DNA from: Paracidovorax wautersii
GTDB taxonomy: Bacteria; Pseudomonadota; Gammaproteobacteria; Burkholderiales; Burkholderiaceae_C
Direction of reading: 5' to 3'
Assembly (NCBI RefSeq): GCF_031453675.1
Contig: NZ_JAVIZX010000001.1
Location: 4,238,001 to 4,302,000 of the forward strand
DNA: 64,000 nt
Shown piece by piece: positions 34,382 to 45,836 of this stretch; the stretch's first letter is position 1; each line of letters starts with the position of its first letter. The notes beneath the pieces were generated by a model. The model had not been told where the DNA came from, did no database searches, and saw only the letters and a program-made list of their open reading frames with translations. Made by a program: the position numbers and the translations under genes.

Positions 34382-37231
34382 TCAGCCGGTGTTGCGCAGG
34401 CCGGCGGCAATGCCGTTGATGGAGATGTGGATACCCGTCTGTACGCGGTCGTCGCCCTGCCCCGCGCGCCAGCGGCGCACCAGCTCGACCTGCAGGTGGT
34501 GCAGCGGGTCGATGTAGGGGAAACGGTGGCGGATGGAGCGCGCCAGCGCCGTGTTGTGCGTGAGCCGGTGCTTCTCGCCCGTGATGCGGGCGAGCGCATC
34601 GCTGGTGCGCTGCCATTCCGCCTCGATGGCGCCGAAAACCTTTTTGCGCAGTCGCGCATCGGCCACCAGTTCGCTGTAGCGCGAAGCCAGCGCCAGGTCG
34701 CTCTTGGCCAGCACCATGTCCATATTGGACAGCAGCGTGCGGAAGAACGGCCACTGCCGGTACATCTTCTGCAGCAGCGCCAGCTGCGCCTTCGGGTCCC
34801 GCCCGGGCGCCTTCACGAAGGCCTCCACCGCGGCGCCGAAGCCGTACCAGCCCGGCAGCGTGAGACGGCACTGGCCCCAGCTGAAACCCCAGGGAATGGC
34901 GCGCAGGTCCTCGATCTTCTGGCTGGCCTTGCGCGATGCGGGGCGCGAGCCGATGTTCAGCTCGGCGATCTCGCGGATCGGCGTCGCGCTGAAAAAATAG
35001 TCGGTGAAGCCCGGCGTGTCGTACACCAGCGCGCGGTAGGCCGACATGCTGGCCTGCGACAGCTCGGCCGCGGCTTCCAGGAAAGCCTTGGTGGCGGGCT
35101 TGGTGGGCTGCAGCAGCGTGGCCTCCAGCGTAGCTGCCACCAGCGTCTCCAGGTTGCGCCGGCCGATCTCCGGGTTGGCGTACTTCGACGCGATCACCTC
35201 GCCCTGCTCCGTCAGGCGGATCTGGCCGCGCACGGTGCCGGGCGGCTGCGCCAGGATGGCCTGGTAGCTGGGGCCGCCGCCCCGGCCCACCGTGCCGCCG
35301 CGGCCGTGGAACATGCGCAGCTGGATGGCCGGGCCGGGCTGGGCCGCATTCATCTCGTCGAACAGCGCCACCAGCGCGATCTCGGCGCGGTACAGCTCCC
35401 AGTTGCTGGTGAAGATGCCGCCGTCCTTGTTGCTGTCGCTGTAGCCCAGCATGATGTCCTGCTCGGCCCCGCTGGCCCGCACCAGGGCGGCAAAGCCCGG
35501 CAGCGCATACAGCTCGCGCATGATGGGCGCGGCATTGCGCAGGTCTTCGATGGTCTCGAACAGCGGCACCACGATCAGGTCGGCCGTGCATTCGCTGTCC
35601 AGCGTGCCGTGCATCAGGCCCACTTCCTTCTGCAGCAGCAGCACTTCTAGCAGGTCGCTCACCGTCTCGGTGTGGCTGATGATGTAGTGCCGGATGGCCT
35701 GCCGCCCGAAGCGTTCGCGCATCAGGCGCGCCGTCTCGAAGATGGCGATCTCGCCCCGGGTGTGCTCGGAATAGTCGGCGCCCACCACGCGCAGCGGCCG
35801 GGCGTCGGACAGCAGGCGCAGCAGCAGCGAGCGGCGTTCCGGCTCGGGCAGCGCGCCGTAGTCCGGCTCGATGCGGGCGGTGTCCAGCAGCTCGGCGATC
35901 ACGCGCTCGTGCTGGTCGGAACTCTGGCGCAGATCCACCGTGGCAAGGTGGAAGCCGAACACCTCCACGGCACGCACCAGCGGGTGCAGGCGCTCCGCGG
36001 CCAGCGGGGCGCCGCGGTGGGAGCGCAGCGAGGCCTCGATCACGCGCAGGTCCGCCAGGAACTCTTCCGCGGTGGCGTAGGCGTTCTGCGGCGCCACGGC
36101 GTGGCGGGCGGCGTCGCCGCCGGTCAGGTTCTTCAGCGTGGCCGCCAGGCGCGCATAGATGCCGGTGAGTGCGCGGCGGTAGGGCTCGTCCTGGCGGTGC
36201 TCGCTGTGGTCGGGCGAGCGTTCGGCCAGCGCCTGCATCTCGGGCGAGACCTGCACCAGCCGCGCCGACAGCGACAGTTCGCCGCCCAGAAAGTGCACTT
36301 CGGTCAGGTAGTGGCGCAGCGCCACCTCGGCCTGCCGGCCCAGGGCCAAAGACAACGTGGCCGCGCTGACGTTGGGGTTGCCGTCGCGGTCGCCCCCGAT
36401 CCACTGGCCCATGCGCAAAAAGCTGGGCACCGGCTGGCTGCCCAGCTCCCGCTCCAGGTCGGCATACAGCTTGGGGATCTCGGTGAGAAAGGTCGACTCG
36501 TAGTACGACAGCGCGTTCTCGATCTCGTCGGCCACGGTGAGCTTGGAATAGCGCAGCAGGCGCGTCTGCCACAGCTGCGCCACGCGGGCGCGCAGCCGCG
36601 CCTCGTTGGCGGCCAGCTCGCGGGGGGTCAGCGCATCCTTGGCGCTGTTGTAGAGCTGGGCGCGCGCCTGCAGGTCGTCGCGCTCGGCCAGCAGCTCGGC
36701 GATGTCGCGCTCGGCATCCAGAATGCTCTTGCGCTGCACCTCGGTGGGGTGGGCGGTCAGCACGGGCGCCACGTAGCTTTTGGCGAGCGTCTGCGCCACG
36801 GTGCGGGGCGCGATGCCGGCCCAGCGCAGGCGCGCCAGGGCCACTTCGATGCTGCCCTCTTGCGCGCTGCCGGCACGCTCGTGCACCGTGCGGCGGCGGA
36901 TGTGGTGGCGGTCCTCGGCCAGGTTGGCCAGGTGGCTGAAGTAGGTGAAGGCGCGGATCACGCTCACCGTCTGGTCGCCGGTCAGGCCCTTGAGCAGCTT
37001 CTTGAGCGCCTTGTCGGCGTCCTGGTCCGCATCGCGGCGGAAGGCCACCGACAGCTTGCGCACCTGCTCCACCAGGTCGTAGGCGGCCACGCCCTCCTGC
37101 TCCCGGATCACGTCGCCCAGAATGCGCCCCAGCAGCCGGATGTCCTGGATCAGCGGCAGGTCCTTGTCGGCCTTGCGGGGCACGGCAGTCTTGTCGCTGG
37201 CAGCGTCGGTCTTGCGGGCGGTCGTCGTCAT
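34382..37231 (-). CDS. ppc: Phosphoenolpyruvate carboxylase
   Basis: Carboxylates phosphoenolpyruvate with bicarbonate to oxaloacetate, refilling the citric-acid cycle. The protein is 949 residues. Signature regions are [11 protein letters not shown] (catalytic His), [47 protein letters not shown] and the C-terminal [19 protein letters not shown], the family terminus. The start at 37231 (MTTTARKTD) avoids an unusual N-terminal extension; relatives have similar charged tails. It is divergent from hemC, with 128 bp between starts. It serves the same metabolic node as ppsA. Confidence 0.97.
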   Translation of the reverse strand: MTTTARKTDAASDKTAVPRKADKDLPLIQDIRLLGRILGDVIREQEGVAAYDLVEQVRKLSVAFRRDADQDADKALKKLLKGLTGDQTVSVIRAFTYFSHLANLAEDRHHIRRRTVHERAGSAQEGSIEVALARLRWAGIAPRTVAQTLAKSYVAPVLTAHPTEVQRKSILDAERDIAELLAERDDLQARAQLYNSAKDALTPRELAANEARLRARVAQLWQTRLLRYSKLTVADEIENALSYYESTFLTEIPKLYADLERELGSQPVPSFLRMGQWIGGDRDGNPNVSAATLSLALGRQAEVALRHYLTEVHFLGGELSLSARLVQVSPEMQALAERSPDHSEHRQDEPYRRALTGIYARLAATLKNLTGGDAARHAVAPQNAYATAEEFLADLRVIEASLRSHRGAPLAAERLHPLVRAVEVFGFHLATVDLRQSSDQHERVIAELLDTARIEPDYGALPEPERRSLLLRLLSDARPLRVVGADYSEHTRGEIAIFETARLMRERFGRQAIRHYIISHTETVSDLLEVLLLQKEVGLMHGTLDSECTADLIVVPLFETIEDLRNAAPIMRELYALPGFAALVRASGAEQDIMLGYSDSNKDGGIFTSNWELYRAEIALVALFDEMNAAQPGPAIQLRMFHGRGGTVGRGGGPSYQAILAQPPGTVRGQIRLTEQGEVIASKYANPEIGRRNLETLVAATLEATLLQPTKPATKAFLEAAAELSQASMSAYRALVYDTPGFTDYFFSATPIREIAELNIGSRPASRKASQKIEDLRAIPWGFSWGQCRLTLPGWYGFGAAVEAFVKAPGRDPKAQLALLQKMYRQWPFFRTLLSNMDMVLAKSDLALASRYSELVADARLRKKVFGAIEAEWQRTSDALARITGEKHRLTHNTALARSIRHRFPYIDPLHHLQVELVRRWRAGQGDDRVQTGIHISINGIAAGLRNTG

Positions 37232-37359
37232 GCGAGAGGCTCTCCTGGCGCGCTCCGCGCCCGTGTTTTTGACTTGAATCAAGAAGGGATACTGCAGCGC
37301 ACCATGCTAGCATCCCGCGCACGCTGTCCGGCCCCGGGGGCGGTGACAATGACACGGTG

Positions 37360-38292
37360 ATGAAGACCTCTGCCCCGCCCCCCTCCCCCCTCGTGATCGC
37401 CACGCGCGAAAGCCGCCTCGCCCTCTGGCAGGCCGAGCATGTCCAGACCCTGCTGCGCGCCCGCGGACACGATGTGTCCTTGCTGGGCATGACCACCAAG
37501 GGCGACCAGATCCTGGACCGGTCGCTGAGCAAGGTGGGCGGCAAGGGCCTGTTCGTGAAGGAGCTGGAAGTCGCCCTCGACGAAGGCCGCGCCCACCTCG
37601 CCGTGCACTCGCTCAAGGACGTGCCCATGGACCTGCCCGAGGGCTTCGCGCTGGCCTGCGTGATGGAGCGCGAGGACCCGCGCGACGCCTTCGTCTCCCT
37701 CCGTTACGCCTCCCTGGCCGAACTGCCGCAGCGCGCTGTGGTCGGCACCTCCAGCCTGCGCCGCCAGGTGCTGCTGCAGGCCCTGCGGCCCGACCTGCGC
37801 ATCGAACCGCTGCGCGGCAACCTCGACACCCGCCTGCGCAAGCTGGACGAAGGCCAGTACGACGCCATCGTGCTGGCCGCCGCCGGGCTCAAGCGCCTGG
37901 GCCTGGACACACGCATCCGCGCCACCTTCGATCCCGAACATATGCTGCCCGCCGCCGGCCAGGGCGCGCTGGGCATCGAGGTGCGCACCGAACGGCAGGA
38001 TCTGATCGAGGCGCTCGCCCCGCTGGCCCACATGCCCACCTGGCTGACCGTGACGGCCGAACGCGCCGTGAGCCGCAGCATGGGCGGCAGCTGCTCCATG
38101 CCGCTGGCGGCCCACGGCCGCTGGTCCGGCAGCATGTTGACGCTCGATGCCGCCTGGGGCGACCCGGAAGGCCGCAAGCCGCTGGTCCACGCCAGCGGGC
38201 AGGCAGAAATTTCCACGCTGGCCCAGGCGCAGGCACTGGGTGAATCGGTCGCGGCGCAGCTGCGCGCCGGTGGCGCCGAAGGCGCCTGCTGA
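37360..38292 (+). CDS. hemC: Hydroxymethylbilane synthase (porphobilinogen deaminase)
   Basis: Joins four porphobilinogen units into hydroxymethylbilane for haem synthesis. The protein is 310 residues. Motifs: [78 protein letters not shown], and the dipyrromethane-cofactor cysteine C245 in [11 protein letters not shown]. The ATG at 37360 is used; a GTG sits directly before it at 37357. It starts the hemC-hemD-hemX-hemY run. Confidence 0.97.
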   Translation: MKTSAPPPSPLVIATRESRLALWQAEHVQTLLRARGHDVSLLGMTTKGDQILDRSLSKVGGKGLFVKELEVALDEGRAHLAVHSLKDVPMDLPEGFALACVMEREDPRDAFVSLRYASLAELPQRAVVGTSSLRRQVLLQALRPDLRIEPLRGNLDTRLRKLDEGQYDAIVLAAAGLKRLGLDTRIRATFDPEHMLPAAGQGALGIEVRTERQDLIEALAPLAHMPTWLTVTAERAVSRSMGGSCSMPLAAHGRWSGSMLTLDAAWGDPEGRKPLVHASGQAEISTLAQAQALGESVAAQLRAGGAEGAC

Positions 38293-38323
38293 AACGGCGC
38301 CCTACCCAGCGCCCGCCGCCCCC

Positions 38324-39136
38324 ATGCCCCGCCGCCGCGCCATCGTCACCCGGCCGCAGCGCGATGCGCGGCAGTGGGCCCAGGATCTGCTGGCCGCCGG
38401 CATCGAGGCGGTGGCCCTGCCCTTGATCACCATCCGCGGCGTCCACGACCCGGCCCTGCAAAGCGCCCTGCTGCGCGCCCGCGCCGAGTGCCACAACTAC
38501 CGGGCGCTGATGTTCGTGAGCGGCAATGCCGTGCACTATTTCTTCGAAGGTTTTCCGGATCCAGCACTTGCTGCGCCTGCGCATGCAGCTATCAATACCA
38601 GAGCATGGGCACCCGGCCCCGGCACCGCCCAGGCCTTGCGCGACGCCGGCGTGCCGGCCGGCCGCATCGACCGGCCCGCACCCGATGCCGCGCAATTCGA
38701 TTCGGAATCGCTATGGCAGCAGGTCGCTCCTCAGATCGGCCCGGGGGACCGGGTGCTGATCGTGCGCGGCGCCGCCGGCCCGGCCACCGAGGGCGGCTCC
38801 GGCCGTGACTGGCTGGCACGGCAGATCGCTGCGGCGGGCGGCTCCGTGGAGTTCGTCGCCGTGTATGAACGCGCCGCGCCCGTGCTGTCGCCAGCGCAGC
38901 AAGTGCTGGCACAGGAGGCGGCCACGGACGGCTCGGTCTGGCTGCTCAGCAGCTCCGAAGCCGTCACCCACCTGCGCGCGGCCCTGCCCGGCCAGGACTG
39001 GTCTCGCGCTCATGCCCTGGCGACGCATCCACGCATTGCAGGCGCCGCGCGGGCGGCCGGTTTCGGCACGGTCACCGAATGCCGCCCGGCCTTCGATGAC
39101 GTGGTGGCGTCGATAGAATCGCTGCATGAGCTTTGA
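38324..39136 (+). CDS. hemD: Uroporphyrinogen-III synthase
   Basis: Cyclises hydroxymethylbilane with D-ring inversion. The protein is 270 residues, low in sequence conservation as is usual. It has RAIVTRPQRDARQWAQDLLA, a middle GPGTAQALRDAGVPAG, the late LLSSSEAVTHLRAALP and ATHPRIAGAARAAGFG segments. The start at 38324 follows hemC by 31 bp and the end overlaps hemX by 11 bp. A part from about 38551 to 38603 resembles the dispersed intergenic repeat and is translated in frame into a loop (about residues 76-93), a candidate insertion. Confidence 0.93.
   Translation: MPRRRAIVTRPQRDARQWAQDLLAAGIEAVALPLITIRGVHDPALQSALLRARAECHNYRALMFVSGNAVHYFFEGFPDPALAAPAHAAINTRAWAPGPGTAQALRDAGVPAGRIDRPAPDAAQFDSESLWQQVAPQIGPGDRVLIVRGAAGPATEGGSGRDWLARQIAAAGGSVEFVAVYERAAPVLSPAQQVLAQEAATDGSVWLLSSSEAVTHLRAALPGQDWSRAHALATHPRIAGAARAAGFGTVTECRPAFDDVVASIESLHEL
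38551..38603 (+). repeat. Repeat-like segment inside hemD
   Basis: This 53-bp part of hemD reads like the dispersed element: ATCCAGCACTTGCTGCGC, GCATGCAGCTATCAATACC. It carries the AGCTAT core and the upstream GCGC block in the order and orientation of copy A. It is translated without stop. Confidence 0.4.
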
Positions 39137-40214
39137 GCCCGACAAGGACCTGTCCGCCCCGCCACAGGCCCGCGTGAACCCCGCAGCCCCCGCCCTCTCC
39201 GTGGGCGCCCGCACCGCGCTGTACGTGCTCGGCACGGTCGCGCTGGCCAGCCTCGTCAGCAGCGTGCTGCTGTGGCAGCGCCTGTCGGGCATCCAGGAAC
39301 AGCTCGCCCGCCAATCGGCCGACTCCGGCGCGCAGGCCATCGAGGCCCGCACCATGGCCCGCCAGGCCCAGGAACTGGCCCGCGATACCGCCGCGCGCGT
39401 GGCGGTCAGCGAGACCCGGCTGAGCGAGGTCGCCCTGCAACGCAGCCAGCTCGAAGAGCTGATGCAGAGCCTGTCGCGCTCGCGGGATGACAACCTGGTG
39501 GTGGACATCGAATCCAGCGTGCGCCTGGCCCAGCAGCAGGCCCAGCTCACCGGCAGCCTGGAGCCGCTGGAAGCCGCCCTCAAGAATGCCAACCAGCGCA
39601 TCGAGCGCGCGGCCCAGCCGCGCCTGGCGCCGCTGCAGCGGGCCATCGGCCGCGATCTGGAGCGCCTGACCCGCGCCTCCGTCACGGACACCGCCGGCCT
39701 GCTGGGCCGCCTGGACGATCTGGTGCGGCAGGTGGACGAGCTGCCGCTGCTCAATGCCGTGGCCCAGGCCTCCGCCATGCGCCGCATGGCCAACGCACCG
39801 GATGCACCGGCAACCGCCGCCGCCCCGGCCGCGGACGTGCCCCGATGGCAGGCGGTGCTGTACGGCGCCTGGGAAGTCGTGCGCGACGAAGCCCGCGGGC
39901 TGCTGCGCGTGAGCCGCATCGACCGCCCGGAGGCGGTGCTGGTGTCGCCCGAGCAGGCCTTCTTCCTGCGCGAGAACCTGAAGCTCAAGCTCATCAACGC
40001 CCGCCTGGGCGTGCTGGCACGGCAGCTGGATTCGGCCCGCGCCGATCTCAGCGCTGCGACCGTATCGATCAACAAGTATTTCGACCCTGCCTCGCGCCGG
40101 GTGCAGAACGCCGCCACCATGCTGCAGCAGGCCCAGGCCCACATGAAGGCGGCCGAGCTGCCGCCCCTGGACGACACGCTGGCCGCACTGGCCACGGCGG
40201 CGGCCGGCCGCTGA
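39126..40214 (+). CDS. hemX: HemX-like protein of the hem operon
   Basis: A 362-residue inner-membrane protein with one N-terminal helix (about residues 27-48) and a long periplasmic coiled-coil part (QLARQSADSGAQAIEAR through LSRSRDD). The C-terminal HemX domain contains WQAVLYGAWEVVRDEARGLLRVSRID, PEQAFFLRENLKLKLINARLGVLAR, and SINKYFDPASRRVQNA. Homologues are often annotated as uroporphyrinogen-III C-methyltransferase, but this type lacks a methyltransferase domain. It overlaps the end of hemD by 11 bp. Role in haem synthesis is inferred from conserved operon position. Confidence 0.93.
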   Translation: MSFEPDKDLSAPPQARVNPAAPALSVGARTALYVLGTVALASLVSSVLLWQRLSGIQEQLARQSADSGAQAIEARTMARQAQELARDTAARVAVSETRLSEVALQRSQLEELMQSLSRSRDDNLVVDIESSVRLAQQQAQLTGSLEPLEAALKNANQRIERAAQPRLAPLQRAIGRDLERLTRASVTDTAGLLGRLDDLVRQVDELPLLNAVAQASAMRRMANAPDAPATAAAPAADVPRWQAVLYGAWEVVRDEARGLLRVSRIDRPEAVLVSPEQAFFLRENLKLKLINARLGVLARQLDSARADLSAATVSINKYFDPASRRVQNAATMLQQAQAHMKAAELPPLDDTLAALATAAAGR

Positions 40215-40239
40215 ACAGACGAAAGCACGGCACCCCGCT

Positions 40240-41517
40240 ATGCGCGCAGCACTCTGGCTTCTGGCACTTTTCGGCGCCGCCGTGGCGGTGGCCCTGTTCG
40301 CGGGCAACAACCAGGGCACGGTGACGCTGTTCTGGCCGCCTTACCGCATCGACCTATCCCTCAACATGGTGCTGTTGCTGCTGTTCGGCGGCTTCGGCAC
40401 GCTCTACGCCGCACTGCGCGGCCTGGCGGCACTGCTGGAGCTGCCGCGCCAGGCGCGCCGCTGGCGCCTGCAGCAGAAAGAGCGCGTCATGCACGCGGCG
40501 CTCATGGACGCACTCTCGCAGCTGCTGGCGGGCCGCTTCCTGCGATCGCGCAAGGCGGCCGTGGCCGCGCTGTCGCAGGAAAGCGCGCTGGAGGCAGCGG
40601 GCCAGGCCGTCCCCCATGCGCGCCAGCTGCGCACGCTGGCCCACCTGGTCGCCGCCGAAAGCTCCCACGCCCTGCAGGACCGCCCCACGCGCGAGGCGCA
40701 CCTGCAGCAAGCGCTGCAGAACATTCCCGACCGGGCCTCCACGGCCGAACTGGAACTGCGCGAAGGCGCCCAACTGCGAGCCGCACGCTGGTCGCTGGAC
40801 GAACACGACGCCCAGGCCGCGCTGGAGCATCTGGCGGCCCTGCCCCAGGGCGCAGCCCGGCGCACGCTGGCGCTGCGCGCCCGCCTGAAGGCCACGCGGC
40901 TGTCGCACCGCACGCAGGAGGCGCTGGACACGGCGCGGCTGCTGGGCAAGCACCGCGCCTTCTCGCCGGCCGCAGCGCAGAGCATCGTGCGCGGCTTGGC
41001 CATGGAGCTGATCAACGGAGCGCACGACCCGGCGCAACTGCAGCGCATCTGGCTGTCCCTGGAGCCCGCCGAGCGCAACATGCCCGAACTGGCGGTGCAC
41101 GCCGCCCAACGGCTGAGCCTTCTCGGCGGTGACGCCACGCAGGTCCGCAGCTGGCTGGCGCCGGTCTGGGACCGGATGGTGTCTGCCCCGGAAGGCCTGC
41201 CCGAGGCCCAGGCGCACAAGCTCATCCGCGCGCTGGAGCACAACCTGGACGTGGTGGACACGGCCTGGCTGGCGCGCATCGAAGCCGCACAGCAGGGCAA
41301 CCCGCGCGACGGCCGGCTGCAGTACTTGGCCGGCATGGCCTGCCTGCGCCGCCAGCTCTGGGGCAAGGCCCAGCAGCTGTTCACCCAGGCCGCCCAGCAG
41401 CTCACCGACCCCGGCCTGCGCTGCAGCGCCTGGCGCCACCTGGCCGAACTGGCCGAGCAGCGCGGCGACACGGAAGCCGCCGCCACCGCCTGGAAGAACG
41501 CCGCGCTCGCGGCCTGA
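40240..41517 (+). CDS. hemY: HemY-family heme biosynthesis protein
   Basis: A 425-residue inner-membrane protein with two N-terminal helices (about residues 3-22 and 40-64) and a cytosolic or periplasmic TPR-like region. The HemY_N part shows the NNQGTVTLFWPPYRIDLSLN link between the helices, then QARRWRLQQKERVMHAALM. Repeated two-helix units follow (ESALEAAGQAVPHARQLRTL, ARRTLALRARLKATRLSHRT, QLFTQAAQQLTDPGLRCSAW). It lacks the flavin domain of the Bacillus enzyme of that name. Usual last gene of hemCDXY; the biochemical task is not defined. Confidence 0.94.
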   Translation: MRAALWLLALFGAAVAVALFAGNNQGTVTLFWPPYRIDLSLNMVLLLLFGGFGTLYAALRGLAALLELPRQARRWRLQQKERVMHAALMDALSQLLAGRFLRSRKAAVAALSQESALEAAGQAVPHARQLRTLAHLVAAESSHALQDRPTREAHLQQALQNIPDRASTAELELREGAQLRAARWSLDEHDAQAALEHLAALPQGAARRTLALRARLKATRLSHRTQEALDTARLLGKHRAFSPAAAQSIVRGLAMELINGAHDPAQLQRIWLSLEPAERNMPELAVHAAQRLSLLGGDATQVRSWLAPVWDRMVSAPEGLPEAQAHKLIRALEHNLDVVDTAWLARIEAAQQGNPRDGRLQYLAGMACLRRQLWGKAQQLFTQAAQQLTDPGLRCSAWRHLAELAEQRGDTEAAATAWKNAALAA

Positions 41518-41881
41518 GCAAGGCTGGGCATTGGCGCCCCTGCACAGGGCGCCAGTTCGACGCTCCCTGTGTGACGCGACGTGGGACGGTGCCCCCTCGC
41601 AATTGCTGCACGCCACCTGCGGACGGTCTGCCGGCCCGCGTTCGTGACCGGCTCGGCCCCCACACGCTCGACCTGCCAAGCCCGTCTCACATCCGTCCAT
41701 TGACGGCTATCACCCCGACGCCACGCAGTGCCCGCCGCGGCGAACTGCACCCGTTCATGTCCGACCTATCTCCGGCCGCTCTCGCAGCCTCTCGACGGAC
41801 CCGCACGCCGGCGGTCAATTCATCTAACGTAAATCAATTACGAATAGTAGAATCACACCATTCCAAGACTTGGAGACCTGC
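41518..41881. other. Intergenic region between hemY and the VOC gene
   Basis: These 364 bases show no gene with a start signal. One recognisable site is the near-perfect inverted repeat CGTAAATCAATTACG (41828-41842) in an A/T-rich patch 40 bp upstream of the VOC start. It may be an operator or promoter element. Confidence 0.5.
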
Positions 41882-42505
41882 ATGAACGCCGTACTCGCAC
41901 CCGCAACGTTCGCCAGCCTGCCAGCGCCAGCGCCCATCCAGCAACTGCACCACTACGCCTACAAGGCCCGTGATGCAGAGGAAACGCGCCATTTCTACGA
42001 AGACATCCTGGGTCTGCCGCTCTACCACATCATCCAGAGCGACTACGTGCCCAGCACGGGCGAGTACTGCCCTTACACCCACTTCTTCTTCCGGCTGCAG
42101 GACGGCTCATTCATCGCCTTCTTCGACCTGGGCGACGACGTGAAAGCGGAACCCTCGCCCAACACGCCGCTGTGGGTCAACCACATCGCCTTCCGCGTCA
42201 ATACGGTGGAGGAACTGGAGAACACCAAGCAGCGCCTGGAGGCGCACGGTATCGAGGTGCTCGGCGTGACCGACCACCACATCTTCAAGAGCATTTACTT
42301 CTTCGACCCGAACGGCATCCGGCTGGAGCTGTCGGCCCAGCTCGCCGACGCCCAGCAGATGCACAAAGACAGCACGGTCGCCCACCAGCGGCTGCGCGAA
42401 TGGACGGCGCGCAAGGAGCAATGGCGCAAGGAGCGCGCCGAAGGCAAGGATGCGGCGCCGCTGAAGCCGCAGCAGAACGACCGTCCGGAGCTTGCAAAGC
42501 CCTGA
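41882..42505 (+). CDS. VOC-family (glyoxalase/dioxygenase fold) protein
   Basis: A 207-residue protein with one vicinal-oxygen-chelate module. The [25 protein letters not shown] opening, the [19 protein letters not shown] strand and [20 protein letters not shown] closing are characteristic. Probable metal ligands are H27 or H28 at the start, E of the [11 protein letters not shown] strand and a histidine in [10 protein letters not shown] charged helical tail ([19 protein letters not shown]) is extra to the domain. The ATG at 41882 follows TTGGAGACCTGC. VOC enzymes range from glyoxalases to ring-cleaving dioxygenases, so the reaction is open. Confidence 0.85.
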   Translation: MNAVLAPATFASLPAPAPIQQLHHYAYKARDAEETRHFYEDILGLPLYHIIQSDYVPSTGEYCPYTHFFFRLQDGSFIAFFDLGDDVKAEPSPNTPLWVNHIAFRVNTVEELENTKQRLEAHGIEVLGVTDHHIFKSIYFFDPNGIRLELSAQLADAQQMHKDSTVAHQRLREWTARKEQWRKERAEGKDAAPLKPQQNDRPELAKP

Positions 42506-42518
42506 TGGATTAGAAGAG

Positions 42519-42574
42519 AAATATGCCGTAACCTCTTATCTAGCAAGCGCATATAGCTATATCAACAATAGCAA
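42519..42574 (+). repeat. Dispersed intergenic repeat, copy F
   Basis: AAATATGCCGTAACC, TTATCTAGCAAGCGC, ATATAGCTATATCAACAATAGC: same order of blocks as copy A. It lies in the 304-bp gap (42506-42809) between the VOC gene and valS. The rest of that gap is GC-rich leader with the expected valS promoter near TTAGAATGG at about 42739. Confidence 0.6.
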
Positions 42575-42809
42575 GGCAGTCACCGCAGGCGGGCTCGTAC
42601 CGCCGTCCCCAAGCCCGGCGCGCTCCGGCCACCCGGCGCAGACCACCGCCGGCATCTGGTCTGCCCCCTTGTCCCTTCGCCTGCGGCGGCGGGAAGGCCT
42701 CGCCCGCCGCCGCCGCGCTGCACCGCCGCAGAGGCCTGTCTTAGAATGGTCGGTTCCCCTCATCGACACCGGGCGCCGCTGCCGGCGCCCTTCTCACCTG
42801 CCTGAAGCC

Positions 42810-45683
42810 ATGAGCGCCCCCCTGCACCAACCCGGCCTTGAGAGCCTGTCCAAATCCTTCGAGCCCGCCGCCCTGGAGGCCCACTGGGGCCCCGAGTGGG
42901 AGCGCCGGGGCTATGGCGTGGCAGGCCACCGCGGCAAGCAGCAGCCCGATGCGAACGCACCCGCTTTCTCCATCCAGCTGCCGCCGCCCAACGTGACGGG
43001 CACGCTGCACATGGGCCATGCGTTCAACCAGACGATCATGGACAGCCTGACGCGCTACCACCGCATGCTGGGCCACAACACCCTGTGGGTGCCAGGCACC
43101 GACCATGCCGGCATCGCCACGCAGATCGTGGTGGAGCGCCAGCTGCAGGAGCAGGGCGTGAGCCGCCACGACCTGGGCCGCGAGAACTTCACCAAGAAGG
43201 TCTGGGAGTGGAAGGAAAAGAGCGGCAACACCATCACCACGCAGATGCGCCGCATGGGTGACAGCGTGGACTGGAGCCGCGAATACTTCACCATGGACGA
43301 CAAGCTCTCCAAGGTGGTGACCGACACCTTCGTGAAGCTCTACCAGCAGGGCTTGATCTACCGAGGCAAGCGCCTGGTGAACTGGGACCCGAAGCTGCAG
43401 TCCGCCGTGTCCGACCTGGAAGTGGAGAGCGAAGAGACGGACGGCTCGCTCTGGCACATCGCCTACCCGCTCACCGATGGCTCCGGCAGCCTGACCGTGG
43501 CCACCACGCGCCCTGAAACCATGCTGGGCGACGTGGCCTTGATGGTGCACCCCGAAGACGCGCGCTACACCGCACTCATCGGCAAGACCGTGACCCTGCC
43601 CCTGGTGGGCCGCGAGATCCCGATCATTGCCGACGACTATGTGGACAAGGAATTCGGCACCGGCGTGGTCAAGGTCACGCCCGCGCACGACCCCAACGAC
43701 TACCAGGTGGGCCAGCGCCACGGCCTGCCCATGATCGTGGTGCTGACGCTGCAGGCCACCATCAACGAGAACGCACCGGCCAAGTACCAGGGCATGGACC
43801 GCTTCGTGGCACGCAAGGCCATCGTGGCCGATCTGGAAGCCGCCGGCGCCCTGGTCGAGACCAAGAAGCACAAGCTGATGGTGCCCATCTGCACGCGCAC
43901 CGGCCAGGTGGTCGAGCCCATGCTGACTGACCAGTGGTTCGTCGCCATGAGCAAGGTGAGCGACCAAGACCCCACGGGCAAGAGCATCGCCCAGAAGGCC
44001 ATCGATGCCGTGGCCTCGGGTGATGTGCAGTTCGTGCCCGAGAACTGGGTGAACACCTACAACCAGTGGATGAACAACATCCAGGACTGGTGCATCAGCC
44101 GCCAGCTCTGGTGGGGCCACCAGATTCCGGCCTGGTACGACGAAGCCGGCAACGTGTACGTGGCCCGCAGCGAGGCGGACGCCCAGGCGCAGGCAGGAGC
44201 CGGCGCCAAGCTCACGCGCGATGCCGACGTGCTGGACACCTGGTACTCCGCCGCGCTCGTGCCCTTCTCCTCGCTCGGCTGGCCCGAGGCCCTTGAGGAT
44301 CAGAACGCCACCAAGGACTACGACCTGTACCTGCCCTCCTCGGTGCTGGTGACGGGCTACGACATCATCTTCTTCTGGGTCGCCCGGATGATCATGATGA
44401 CCACGCACTTCACAGGCCGCGTGCCGTTCAAGCACGTGTACATCCACGGCCTGGTGCGCGATGCGCAGGGCAAGAAGATGAGCAAGTCCGAGGGCAACGT
44501 GCTCGACCCGGTGGACCTGATCGATGGCATCGCGCTGGACCCGCTGCTGGAAAAGCGCTCCACCGGCCTGCGCCGCCCCGAGACGGCGCCCCAGGTGCGC
44601 AAGAACACGCAAAAGGAATTTCCTGAAGGCATTCCCGCTTACGGCGCCGACGCACTGCGCTTCACCTTCGCGGCACTGGCCAGCCTGGGCCGCAGCATCA
44701 ACTTCGACAGCAAGCGCTGCGAGGGCTACCGCAACTTCTGCAACAAGCTCTGGAACGCCAGCCGCTTCGTGCTGATGAACTGCGAAGGCCAGGATTGCGG
44801 CCTGCAGGACCACACGCAGGCCGAATGCGATGGCGGCTACCTGGAATTCAGCCAGCCGGATCGCTGGATCGTCTCGCTGCTGCAGCAGGTCGAGGCCGAG
44901 GTCGCCAAGGGCTTCGCCGAGTTCCGCCTGGACAACGTCGCCAACACGATCTACGACTTTGTCTGGAACGAGTTCTGCGACTGGTACCTGGAAATCGCCA
45001 AGGTACAGATCCAGACCGGCACGCCGGCGCAGCAGCGCGCCACGCGCCGCACGCTGATCCGCACGCTGGAGACCATCCTGCGCCTGGCCCATCCGATCAT
45101 TCCGTTCATCACCGAAGGTCTGTGGCAGCAAGTGGCGCCCGTGGCCGGCCGCGCTGGCGCCTCGGTCAGCATCGCCGCCTACCCGCTGGCACAACCCGAG
45201 AAGATCGACCCCGCCGCCATCGCCTATGTCGCGCGCCTCAAGTCGCTGGTGGACGCCTGCCGCACGCTGCGCGGTGAGATGAACGTCTCGCCCGCCACGC
45301 GCCTGCCGATGTATGTCGTCGGTGACACCGAATTCATGCGTGGTGCCGCGCCGGTGCTGCAGGCGCTGGCCAAGCTCAGCGAAGTGAAGGTGTTTGAAGA
45401 CGAAGCCGCCTGGGCGACTGCTGCGCAGGCGGCTCCTGTGGCCGTGGTGGGCGAGGCACGCATGTGCCTGCACATGGAGATCGACGTCGCTGCCGAGAAG
45501 GCCCGCCTGTCCAAGGAAGTGGCGCGCATCGAAGGCGAGATCGCCAAGGCCTCCGCCAAGCTGTCGAACGAGGCCTTCGTGGCCAAGGCGCCGCCTGCGG
45601 TGATCGACCAGGAGAAAAAGCGCGTCGCCGACTTCGGGACGACGCTGGCGCGGCTGAAGGACCAGCTGGGCCGCCTGCAGTAA
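42810..45683 (+). CDS. valS: Valyl-tRNA synthetase
   Basis: Class I synthetase charging tRNA-Val. The protein is 957 residues, normal length. HIGH-type motif HMGH at 67-70 in [22 protein letters not shown] at 556-560, the editing domain with [11 protein letters not shown] and [12 protein letters not shown], the anticodon part with [19 protein letters not shown]-like text, and a C-terminal coiled-coil ([20 protein letters not shown]). The open frame extends upstream through the repeat region, but the ATG at 42810 starts the natural protein. An unusual insert [19 protein letters not shown] near 583-605 is seen in this bacterial group. Confidence 0.97.
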   Translation: MSAPLHQPGLESLSKSFEPAALEAHWGPEWERRGYGVAGHRGKQQPDANAPAFSIQLPPPNVTGTLHMGHAFNQTIMDSLTRYHRMLGHNTLWVPGTDHAGIATQIVVERQLQEQGVSRHDLGRENFTKKVWEWKEKSGNTITTQMRRMGDSVDWSREYFTMDDKLSKVVTDTFVKLYQQGLIYRGKRLVNWDPKLQSAVSDLEVESEETDGSLWHIAYPLTDGSGSLTVATTRPETMLGDVALMVHPEDARYTALIGKTVTLPLVGREIPIIADDYVDKEFGTGVVKVTPAHDPNDYQVGQRHGLPMIVVLTLQATINENAPAKYQGMDRFVARKAIVADLEAAGALVETKKHKLMVPICTRTGQVVEPMLTDQWFVAMSKVSDQDPTGKSIAQKAIDAVASGDVQFVPENWVNTYNQWMNNIQDWCISRQLWWGHQIPAWYDEAGNVYVARSEADAQAQAGAGAKLTRDADVLDTWYSAALVPFSSLGWPEALEDQNATKDYDLYLPSSVLVTGYDIIFFWVARMIMMTTHFTGRVPFKHVYIHGLVRDAQGKKMSKSEGNVLDPVDLIDGIALDPLLEKRSTGLRRPETAPQVRKNTQKEFPEGIPAYGADALRFTFAALASLGRSINFDSKRCEGYRNFCNKLWNASRFVLMNCEGQDCGLQDHTQAECDGGYLEFSQPDRWIVSLLQQVEAEVAKGFAEFRLDNVANTIYDFVWNEFCDWYLEIAKVQIQTGTPAQQRATRRTLIRTLETILRLAHPIIPFITEGLWQQVAPVAGRAGASVSIAAYPLAQPEKIDPAAIAYVARLKSLVDACRTLRGEMNVSPATRLPMYVVGDTEFMRGAAPVLQALAKLSEVKVFEDEAAWATAAQAAPVAVVGEARMCLHMEIDVAAEKARLSKEVARIEGEIAKASAKLSNEAFVAKAPPAVIDQEKKRVADFGTTLARLKDQLGRLQ

Positions 45684-45836
45684 AAACCGTTGGCAAAAAC
45701 CGCATTTCGTAAGAGATGCGGCTCCAGGTAAGCAACGTGCGCGGGCCCCCTATGCAGCGCGATGGACTACAGCAAAGCGCTGCCAGCGCCACGTATGATG
45801 CGGGGCGCTTTTTTATTCATCCAGAGAAACGAACGC

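Noticed and set aside
39126-40214. hemX as a true uroporphyrinogen methyltransferase
   Set aside because: The protein has a membrane helix and coiled coil but no methyltransferase motifs, so the enzyme name is not supported.
41571-41885. A 104-codon frame between hemY and the VOC gene
   Set aside because: No ribosome-binding site, low-complexity Pro/Arg/Thr sequence and overlap with the VOC start.
42506-42809. Extension of valS upstream to 42492
   Set aside because: The upstream codons translate the dispersed repeat and GC-rich leader; the family N terminus starts at 42810.
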